Source: Clostridia bacterium
GTDB taxonomy: Bacteria; Bacillota; Clostridia; Oscillospirales; CAG-382
Length of the DNA: 8,430 bases
Direction: 5' to 3'
NCBI GenBank assembly: GCA_900757905.1
Contig: CAAEPN010000002.1
Span: forward strand, 1-8,430
The position numbers and the translations under genes are program-made. Positions 1 to 5,377 of the stretch are shown here, piece after piece. Each line of letters begins with the position of its first letter. Within the stretch, counting starts at the first letter, position 1. The notes under the pieces were generated by a model. It worked only from the letters and a program-made list of their open reading frames with translations, ran no database searches and had not been told where the DNA came from.

Positions 1-93
1 ATCGTTCTTCCGCTTGCCATCGTCCTTATGATCGCAACCTTGCTTATCATCAAGAAGGTCACGGCAAACCAAGTTCCGAAAGCTGCAAAGTAA
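1..93 (+). CDS. C-terminal end of a membrane protein (partial)
   Basis: Frame 1 is open from the first base and ends with TAA at 91-93, giving 30 residues. The first 17 or so are strongly hydrophobic (IVLPLAIVLMIATLLII) and are followed by a basic tail (KKVTANQVPKAAK). This is the pattern of a last transmembrane helix with a short cytoplasmic tail. A strong intrinsic terminator begins 15 bp after the stop, which supports this being a real gene end. Too little is present to name a family; a transporter permease or other multi-pass membrane protein is possible. The start lies upstream of the window. Confidence 0.7.
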   Translation: MVLPLAIVLMIATLLIIKKVTANQVPKAAK

Positions 94-108
94 TATACGT
101 ACAAAAGT

Positions 109-143
109 ACGCCGCCGTTTCTAAAATGAAACGGCGGCGTTTT
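109..143 (+). terminator. Intrinsic terminator of the left-edge gene
   Basis: A perfect 12-bp stem, CGCCGCCGTTTC (110-121) with GAAACGGCGGCG (128-139), encloses a 6-nt loop (TAAAAT) and is followed by TTTT (140-143). It lies 15 bp after the TAA at 91-93, as expected for rho-independent termination of the + strand gene. Confidence 0.9.
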
Positions 144-180
144 GATACCATATACACCACAAACCGTAAAATTGCGTTTA

Positions 181-244
181 AACCATGTAGTGGCGGCCAC
201 CATGTCAAGAGTAACATGGTTTCAGGCAGTGCAAGAACATGGTT
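181..244. repeat. Cluster of four ACCATGT/ACATGGT motifs
   Basis: The 154 bp between the terminator and the first repeat hairpin (144-297) hold no convincing gene. Within them are AACCATGT at 181-188, ACCATGT at 199-205, ACATGGTT at 214-221 and ACATGGTT at 237-244, two in each orientation. The inner pair can form a 7-bp stem (199-205 with 214-220) with an 8-nt loop. Further out, GGCAGT (225-230) can pair with ACTGCC (262-267). This could be a decayed repeat, a small structured RNA or a binding-site cluster. No promoter was recognised with it, and its role is unknown. Confidence 0.4.
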
Positions 245-297
245 AACACATTTACCCGTGGACTGCCGCATTTTGTAAAATAAAGCTCGCAACACAC

Positions 298-325
298 AAA
301 AAGGAGCTGTTTTCACAGCTCCTTT
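298..325 (-). terminator. Terminator-like hairpin, repeat copy 1
   Basis: An 11-bp perfect stem, AAAGGAGCTGT (300-310) with ACAGCTCCTTT (315-325), encloses a TTTC loop. Read on the minus strand it is followed by two more T (complement of 298-299), giving a run of five, so it best terminates minus-strand transcription. It is identical in sequence and orientation to the hairpin at 519-544. It may be the true distal stop for the large minus-strand gene ending at 554. Confidence 0.7.
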
Positions 326-518
326 CAGGCTGTCGCAAAAGTCCATAAGGCTTTTCGGGCGAAGCCCGATTTCAATAAAAATCCGAAAAATCCGGGGACA
401 TGCGCCACGGATTTTTCTCCGATAGATTCGTGAGTGTCGAAAAGCGGAGCTTTTTGGCATGAGACGCGAGCGCACGAATCTGTTTCCGTGTCGTAAAACG
501 TAGTTTTACGACACGAGC
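326..518. mobile_element. Candidate MITE-like folded element between terminator copies
   Basis: This 193-bp non-coding segment lies between two direct copies of one hairpin. Its ends are imperfect inverted repeats: TGTCGCAAAAGTCC (331-344) against TGTCGTAAAACTAC (complement of 500-513), 11 of 14 matching. Inside are many stems: TCGGGC/GCCCGA (355-360/364-369), GAAAAATCCG/CGGATTTTTC (385-394/408-417), AGATTCGTG/CACGAATCT (424-432/473-481) enclosing AAAAGC/GCTTTT (440-445/449-454), and a 13-bp hairpin at 487-515. AAAAATCCG is duplicated in tandem (377-385, 386-394), so two alternative stems are possible. No transposase is present, so any mobility would be supplied in trans. It could instead be a structured RNA or a stable intergenic repeat. 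A 138-codon minus-strand frame crosses it but also runs through the terminators into the left-edge gene, so I do not call a protein. Confidence 0.45.
487..515. repeat. Perfect 13-bp hairpin at the element's right end
   Basis: CGTGTCGTAAAAC (487-499) and GTTTTACGACACG (503-515) are perfect inverted repeats around GTA. No T-run follows on either strand, so it is not a standard terminator by itself. It lies directly beside the terminator hairpin at 519-544 and forms one end of the candidate element. Its TGTCG(C/T)AAAA core also matches the element's left end at 331-340. Confidence 0.7.
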
Positions 519-546
519 AAAGGAGCTGTTTTCACAGCTCCTTTTT
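519..546. terminator. Terminator hairpin, repeat copy 2, beyond the large gene
   Basis: This is the same 11-bp stem as at 300-325: AAAGGAGCTGT (519-529) and ACAGCTCCTTT (534-544), loop TTTC. On the + strand it ends in five T (542-546). On the minus strand it lies 9 bp past the stop of the large gene at 554 but has only the three T of its own stem. It is therefore a strong stop for + transcription and a weaker one for the minus-strand gene, which may rely on copy 1 as well. Confidence 0.75.
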
Positions 547-553
547 GTATCTG

Positions 554-3500
554 TTATTTCAGTTCTGTCACAACGAGATTATCGATATAATAGCTTGCGC
601 CTTCGTCACCGACCGGGTTCGCGTAGATCGAGAACTGGTCGCTGCTTCTGTCTGTGCTTGCGCTGTCTACCGTGTACTCAAACGACATCCGCTTCCAACC
701 GTCGGATACCTTGAGAGAAACAAACATGCTTGCACTGTCATTGGCGCCTGAAATGTGGTCGATATTTCCCTTCGAATCCTTGTAGCGCATGTTGACGTAT
801 ACCGCCGTTGAAACGCTTGGGTCTGTACCGGACGTATCCGTTCCCTTGCCGGCTAATTTGACCTCGAATTCTACCCGATAGGTCTTACCCGGCGTAAAGG
901 TGCAATCCTTACGGAAATACGTCCATTGCTTGCCGGCCTTTGTCTTGACAAGATAAACATTGTTATCCGCGTCCTCCGGATCGGCCACAATGGAAATATC
1001 GGCATTGCCGGAGGTGAAGCTGTGTTCTTCCGATTCCGCGTTGCCTGTGATAATGGCTCTGTCCTGCGGCAGCGTACCGTTGCTCACAAAGCGGATATAA
1101 TCAACCTCGATCGTTCCGGTCGCGTCGAACGGGTCAAAGCGCAATTGCTTCAACGTGCCGCTCCAACCGGTATATTTTGTCATATCAAGCGTCAGCGTCT
1201 GGAACGCGTCTCCGGACGACATGGCAATCGGCGTAGTAGCGTGCTTGGCTTCGTTCCAAGAGCTGTTGCTGTCCGTGATGAAATAGAAGCCGAGGTTGCG
1301 GTTTCCTGTGCCGGTCACGTTCCAGCGGCAGCGAATCTCGATCTTGTCAAACGCCGCGCAGTCGATGCCGAGGTCGTTCGGCGAATAGATCATCGGGTCG
1401 CCGTTTGTCGAAGTAAAGATGATCGTTCCTTCGCCGAAGCCAACGCTCATGTTGCCGCCGTTCCAGCCGGCAGCCGAACCGGTCACATTGAAGTTCCACT
1501 TATAATCGACATATTCTTCTTCGATCTGCTCAAACAAGATCTTTTCGGGCGTGGTGATATAATAGTCTCCGATTCGCTTTTTGCAGGTAAAGCCGAATAT
1601 TTCCGAAAGCGATTCTATCGGCAGCATCGGAATGTTATCCACCTGGTACACCGCACCGTCTAACGCAAACGGCGTTCCGTCCACATCAGCAATCGCACTG
1701 CCGACCGTAAAGGTCACACACTTATCGTCGCGGTAAAGCTTTAACACCTTGGTGTCATAATCCCAATCGTAGTAGGTGTACAGCAGGTAATGAAGCATAT
1801 TCTGACCCGGCTCAAACGGTACATACCACACATTTCCGGATTTTGCCGGCTGAATGTGCATCTGCGTTTCATAGCCGTTGATATATATCTTAGGACGCGC
1901 TTCGTATTTTGCCGGTACAATGGAAATGGATTTGACGGTAAACGTCACATTGGTCGCCTGAAGCGGGTCAATGCGCAAGCTTCTTATCTTTCCGCCGCTC
2001 CAGCCCTTGGTGCCGCCGACCTTGAATTCAAAGACGGTTTCGTCCGTCGTGGTCGAGGTGATCCGCATGGAATTGGCCTCGCTTAAAGCCGGCGCGCCGT
2101 CCGTCTGATAGAACAGCTGCATGACCGCGCCAACCGGGATGCCGCTTGCCACCACACGGATAGAATCGACCTGGTCGCAGGGGTAAGCCGAATAAACGCT
2201 GCTCTTGAGGTTAAAGATCGCGTCAGGATTGGTCGAGTGCGTGCGGAAAGTCGTTCCGTCGGCCGTCGTGCCCACAACGCCGCCCATGTTGCCAAGCGTA
2301 ATATAGTTTTGGTAAGCGTTCTCCGTGGTGAACAAGCAGACCTTTTCGGAATCGTCATAGGCAGTGTCGGACGGCACTGCATAATCGCCGTAAGCACGTA
2401 ATAAGCGCTTATCCTGCGGATAAAGGTGGTTAATGCGCGCCTTTTGCGCCGCTGTCGGCCGGACGTCGGTATGCTCGCCGCCGTTTGTATAGACCGAGCG
2501 CAGCACATCAAGATAGCCAAAGCCGTTTAATCCGTCTGCCGGCATGATATACGTGCCTTCGCCGTATTCGTTCCAGGTAGACAGCCACAGCAGGTTGTGC
2601 GACCAGTCTGTCGAATTCGAATACTGCGGCAGATACGTGTCGCGCACCCATTCGTGCGAGCGTTGGTAATCGGCTACCGACATGAGCGGATGGCGTTCGC
2701 CCGTCCAACCCACATTGTTGAAACCGACGCTGATAGTCGGGATAACATACACGTTTTTCGAGGTTCTTCTGTTCAGGTTGGCAACGACGTTTGTATCATA
2801 CGAATAGCCACTAGTTCCCCAGTTATAGGCCTGCCAGCCGTCAAAGCCGTATTCGGCAAGATTGTTTCTTCCGGTATGCGACGCGGTGATGATCATGCCG
2901 TCAAAGCCGAGCTTTTTGACCTCTTCGCGCATATAGTCGAATTCGTCCTTTAAGCCTGCACCGAAAGCGTTTATCAGTTGATCCGCACCGAAAATGCTGA
3001 ATACCAACTTGTTGTTGATAGTCATATAACGCGGATCGGTGAAATAGTTTTCGATCCAGTACGGAACATAATAGTTGCGGAAAGCTGCGCTGTTCACTGG
3101 CTTCGAAGCATTCGCCGCCTCCCAAAGCAAGCAGAACTTGACCTTGTCGCCGTATTTGGAATGCATATAAGCGTCGTCCAATTGTGCGGAAAGCCCCGTC
3201 GTTTTCATGGGTGCGTTAGTCTGGTTGGCATACCAGCAGAACGCCTGAAAATCGATACCGTGCTCCGCCATAAACTTGTTTTCCCAGTCCGCGGTTTCCG
3301 GAAGTCCTTCGTCATAGTAGCCAAGCACCGGCTTGATGTCGTCAAACGGCGTGTTGCAGGCCCAACCCCAGTGGTCGCCGTTGACCCACAACGGGCAGAC
3401 ATTAAGACCGATGGTATAGTTGTCCGCACCGGCCGGAATCACCGGTTCGGGTACGTCGTAATCCTCTAAGCAGTAAAGTTCGATATCATCGACCCTTACG

Positions 3501-5047
3501 GTCGTCGTACCGTTGTTGGAAAGGAAAATGCCGTTAAAGCTGTCCGTTTCGGCAAGAAGCGCCGCTTCACCGACCACCTTGCCGTTGACCTTGCAAGATG
3601 CTTTCTGCGTTTCGGGATCGGCTTCAATGCGTAACTTCCACCACAATTTGTCGCTCAAATCCTTGACATAAACGCCGTTAAGGTACAGCTTGTCGTTTTG
3701 CACCGTGAGCTTTGCGGCCTCCTCGGAACCCGATTTTAAGATAAAGCTTACGGCATTCGAGCCGGTCGGAAAATATGCGTTGAAATTAAAGGTTATTTTC
3801 CCTGTCGTATAATCAAACGTTTTGGAAAGCGTGCCGTTATGCGGCAAAACGAATTCGCCGCCGCTTATCGACGTTCCGCCGGCCGCCGTCATATCAAACG
3901 GAACAGCGCTCTGAAGATTTAAATTCTCCTTGACGGCATAGTTTGCAAACATATACGACTGTCCGACGCTGATTAAATTCTTGGTCTCCTCCGAGGTGGA
4001 AACGGCAAGATACTTGACCGCGTCGCCAATGAGCGGATGCGTACCGTAATTGACATTGTCGATAACCGTTGTAGAGATTCCCTTGTCCAAATCAACGATC
4101 ACGCGGAACGTGAAAAAGTTGGAAAGCTTGACGCTCGGCGTATAAATCGGCGTCAGGCTGCCGTCTGCATTCTGAATGCAGAATGCGCCGCCCGAACAAA
4201 CCAAACGGTACGTCGGCGTGTCGTCCTCGTCGCATAACTCAAGCACGCTGCCGTCAAAGCTAAGCGCGAAGGAAAGTTGGATGCGCACTTCGATAACATC
4301 CTCGGTCATGCGGTTGAAATGGCGGATAACACGCGATTTTTCATCGGTCATCACGTCCACGACCGCCGCGTTGGCGCTTAAGGACGTGCGCGGATTGCCG
4401 GCACGGTTGTCCATTTTCCAGCCGGATTGGATTCCCTCCTTGTAGGAATTCATCGACGAGGTAATGGCTAAATTGAACGCCTGCTTCGGCTCGGCTGCAA
4501 CCGTGTTTTCGGTCGTTACCCGACGGTCGGCAAAGGAAACGCGCGCTACGATCTCGTTGAGCTGTGCCGCCGTGACCGTACCGTTCGGCTCGAAATTGCC
4601 CTCTTCGTCCACACCGGAAAACACACCGGCTCTGCACAACGCAAGCACTTCTTCATAGCCGTCCGACAGCACGGACATGTCCGAAATGCGGCGGTAATTT
4701 TCGTTTATTTCGGGATATTGCGATTCCGGCAGAGCGGTATATAAGAGCTTTGCCAGATCCACGCGCGTAGCCTTTTCGGCACAGTCATAGGAATCCGCCG
4801 CACTAAGAATGCCGGACGATTCCGCATAGCGTAAAACCGAGGAATAGTCGCCGTTTTTCGCAAAAATGTCCTTTGCTTCGCCCTCACCGGTGTAAGCGGC
4901 ATGCAGGCGGCTGGCAGCCGTCAGCACTTCGCCGACCGTTACGTCATCCAAAAAGCTCTGCGGCGCGGCAGCAGCGCTTCCAAGCGTCAGTAAAGCAGCT
5001 GTTACCGCGGCACAAAGGCCTCCCGCTAAGGTTCGCGTAATTCTCAT
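554..5047 (-). CDS. SLH-anchored multidomain GH99-like (WbsX-type) glycan-active enzyme
   Basis: A 1497-residue protein. I chose the ATG at 5047 because AGAAGGAG (5065-5058) precedes it; an in-frame ATG at 5068 would put that site inside the gene. Domains, by residue: signal peptide 1-28 ending in an Ala-rich AXA site; SLH-type region about 31-178 (clearest repeat contains GVFSGVDEEGNFEPNGTVTA); two concanavalin-like beta-sandwiches, about 190-375 and 383-525; TIM barrel of the GH99-like/WbsX group, about 544-888; a carbohydrate-binding-like module about 900-1043; a copper-amine-oxidase-N-like domain about 1050-1168; a second related module about 1182-1321; and a CBM4/9-like module about 1328-1497. 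The barrel carries WNEYGEG, aligning with the NEWHEG catalytic motif of GH99, with Glu827 and Glu830 in place. The enzyme is inferred to be exported, held to the wall by SLH, and to cut a surface-bound or dietary glycan. WbsX relatives are often labelled glycosyltransferases, but export and the binding modules favour hydrolysis. Substrate unknown. Confidence 0.85.
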   Translation of the reverse strand: MRITRTLAGGLCAAVTAALLTLGSAAAAPQSFLDDVTVGEVLTAASRLHAAYTGEGEAKDIFAKNGDYSSVLRYAESSGILSAADSYDCAEKATRVDLAKLLYTALPESQYPEINENYRRISDMSVLSDGYEEVLALCRAGVFSGVDEEGNFEPNGTVTAAQLNEIVARVSFADRRVTTENTVAAEPKQAFNLAITSSMNSYKEGIQSGWKMDNRAGNPRTSLSANAAVVDVMTDEKSRVIRHFNRMTEDVIEVRIQLSFALSFDGSVLELCDEDDTPTYRLVCSGGAFCIQNADGSLTPIYTPSVKLSNFFTFRVIVDLDKGISTTVIDNVNYGTHPLIGDAVKYLAVSTSEETKNLISVGQSYMFANYAVKENLNLQSAVPFDMTAAGGTSISGGEFVLPHNGTLSKTFDYTTGKITFNFNAYFPTGSNAVSFILKSGSEEAAKLTVQNDKLYLNGVYVKDLSDKLWWKLRIEADPETQKASCKVNGKVVGEAALLAETDSFNGIFLSNNGTTTVRVDDIELYCLEDYDVPEPVIPAGADNYTIGLNVCPLWVNGDHWGWACNTPFDDIKPVLGYYDEGLPETADWENKFMAEHGIDFQAFCWYANQTNAPMKTTGLSAQLDDAYMHSKYGDKVKFCLLWEAANASKPVNSAAFRNYYVPYWIENYFTDPRYMTINNKLVFSIFGADQLINAFGAGLKDEFDYMREEVKKLGFDGMIITASHTGRNNLAEYGFDGWQAYNWGTSGYSYDTNVVANLNRRTSKNVYVIPTISVGFNNVGWTGERHPLMSVADYQRSHEWVRDTYLPQYSNSTDWSHNLLWLSTWNEYGEGTYIMPADGLNGFGYLDVLRSVYTNGGEHTDVRPTAAQKARINHLYPQDKRLLRAYGDYAVPSDTAYDDSEKVCLFTTENAYQNYITLGNMGGVVGTTADGTTFRTHSTNPDAIFNLKSSVYSAYPCDQVDSIRVVASGIPVGAVMQLFYQTDGAPALSEANSMRITSTTTDETVFEFKVGGTKGWSGGKIRSLRIDPLQATNVTFTVKSISIVPAKYEARPKIYINGYETQMHIQPAKSGNVWYVPFEPGQNMLHYLLYTYYDWDYDTKVLKLYRDDKCVTFTVGSAIADVDGTPFALDGAVYQVDNIPMLPIESLSEIFGFTCKKRIGDYYITTPEKILFEQIEEEYVDYKWNFNVTGSAAGWNGGNMSVGFGEGTIIFTSTNGDPMIYSPNDLGIDCAAFDKIEIRCRWNVTGTGNRNLGFYFITDSNSSWNEAKHATTPIAMSSGDAFQTLTLDMTKYTGWSGTLKQLRFDPFDATGTIEVDYIRFVSNGTLPQDRAIITGNAESEEHSFTSGNADISIVADPEDADNNVYLVKTKAGKQWTYFRKDCTFTPGKTYRVEFEVKLAGKGTDTSGTDPSVSTAVYVNMRYKDSKGNIDHISGANDSASMFVSLKVSDGWKRMSFEYTVDSASTDRSSDQFSIYANPVGDEGASYYIDNLVVTELK

Positions 5048-5057
5048 ATCCGGAATA

Positions 5058-5065
5058 CTCCTTCT
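5058..5065 (-). promoter_or_regulatory. Ribosome binding site fixing the large gene's start
   Basis: AGAAGGAG on the minus strand lies 10 nt before the ATG at 5047. The longer frame's ATG at 5068 would place this site inside codons 2-4, so the downstream ATG is preferred. That start also begins directly with a classic signal peptide (MRITRTLAGG and a hydrophobic stretch). Confidence 0.8.
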
Positions 5066-5102
5066 CATTATTTTTCTTTTATTATGACCTTACATTTGTA
5101 AA

Positions 5103-5111
5103 ATTATACCA
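5103..5111 (-). promoter_or_regulatory. Possible extended -10 promoter (second) for the large gene
   Basis: The minus strand reads TGGTATAAT, an extended -10 (TG-N-TATAAT). No good -35 lies upstream at the usual spacing. Initiation here would give a leader of about 50 nt. It could be a second start point next to the better-matched promoter at 5135-5163. Confidence 0.45.
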
Positions 5112-5134
5112 AAATGGCATAACTATCCATGAAA

Positions 5135-5163
5135 ATTTTAGCATAAAAACGCCGATTTGTCAA
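5135..5163 (-). promoter_or_regulatory. Sigma-A promoter for the large GH99-like gene
   Basis: On the minus strand, TTGACA (5163-5158) is followed by a 17-bp spacer and TAAAAT (5140-5135). This is a perfect -35, optimal spacing and a -10 one base from consensus. Expected start is near 5128, leaving a leader of about 80 nt before the ATG at 5047. Confidence 0.7.
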
Positions 5164-5184
5164 CGGCTGCATGCAAGAATCGGC
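5151..5184. promoter_or_regulatory. Inverted repeat around the -35 of the large gene
   Basis: GCCGATT (5151-5157) and AATCGGC (5178-5184) are perfect inverted arms. The left arm lies inside the promoter spacer and the right arm upstream of the -35, so the TTGACA is enclosed. An 8-bp palindrome, TGCATGCA (5168-5175), lies between them. The placement suits an operator, but no regulator gene is in view and no known site was recognised. Confidence 0.4.
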
Positions 5185-5264
5185 AAATGCACTAAATAGA
5201 AAAGCGAATTTTTGTATACTATTTTTTGCACCCCTCCTCATCCACTGCTTGTCCTGCCGCCGGC

Positions 5265-5286
5265 CTTTTTCAAAAAGCGCTTTTTG
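5265..5286. repeat. Overlapping A/T-tract palindromes upstream of the hydrolase promoter
   Basis: CTTTTT-C-AAAAAG (5265-5277) overlaps the perfect 16-bp palindrome CAAAAAGCGCTTTTTG (5271-5286), so the shared A-tract can pair with either T-tract. It ends 12 bp before the -35 at 5299. It could be an upstream regulator site or bent DNA. It has no upstream gene to terminate on the + strand. Confidence 0.45.
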
Positions 5287-5298
5287 TGCCGAAACGGC

Positions 5299-5327
5299 TT
5301 GACAAAAGAACCGAAACCATATATAAT
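5299..5327 (+). promoter_or_regulatory. Perfect-consensus sigma-A promoter of the serine hydrolase
   Basis: TTGACA (5299-5304), a 17-bp spacer and TATAAT (5322-5327) match the sigma-A consensus at every position. Expected transcription start is about 5334, giving a leader of about 44 nt before the ATG at 5378. A promoter this strong is usually either constitutive or tightly repressed; see the palindrome at 5325-5339. Confidence 0.85.
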
Positions 5328-5339
5328 ACACTGTGTATT
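5325..5339. promoter_or_regulatory. Palindromic candidate operator over the -10 and start site
   Basis: AATACAC-T-GTGTATT is a perfect 7-bp inverted repeat with a one-base centre. It overlaps the last three bases of the -10 and the expected start point of the hydrolase promoter, the classic place for a repressor. It contains TACA-N3-TGTA, loosely like TACA/TGTA half-sites of some repressors, though BlaI/MecI sites have a two-base centre. The regulator is unknown. Confidence 0.5.
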
Positions 5340-5377
5340 GTGGTTTTGTTACATTATATTGCGAAAAGAGGAAATTT

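Noticed and set aside
59..475. 138-codon minus-strand reading frame across the left intergenic region
   Set aside because: It runs through an intrinsic terminator, a repeat hairpin and the folded element, and overlaps the end of the left gene. It has no recognisable domain, and its composition (rich in Arg, Phe, Ser) looks like translated structured repeat.
298..546. CRISPR array or tandem repeat from the repeated hairpin
   Set aside because: There are only two copies, 219 bp apart, each a self-complementary terminator, with no regular spacers or cas genes.
926..1663. 245-codon + strand frame opposite the large gene
   Set aside because: It lies entirely antisense to a domain-bearing coding region, and its translation shows no recognisable motif. 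It is a shadow of the sense codons.
2978..3469. 163-codon + strand frame opposite the GH99-like barrel
   Set aside because: It is antisense to the best-conserved part of the large protein and shows no family signature.
5048..5068. ATG at 5068 as start of the large gene
   Set aside because: The ribosome binding site AGAAGGAG would lie within the coding sequence. The ATG at 5047 is correctly spaced from it and starts a normal signal peptide.
5104..5331. 75-codon minus-strand frame in the divergent promoter region
   Set aside because: It covers both core promoters and all the palindromes, and shows no recognisable domain. It is better explained as regulatory DNA.
5333..5377. GTG start giving a 15-residue N-terminal extension on the serine hydrolase
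   Set aside because: The GTG coincides with the expected transcription start and has no ribosome site, while ATG 5378 has AGAGGA at proper spacing.
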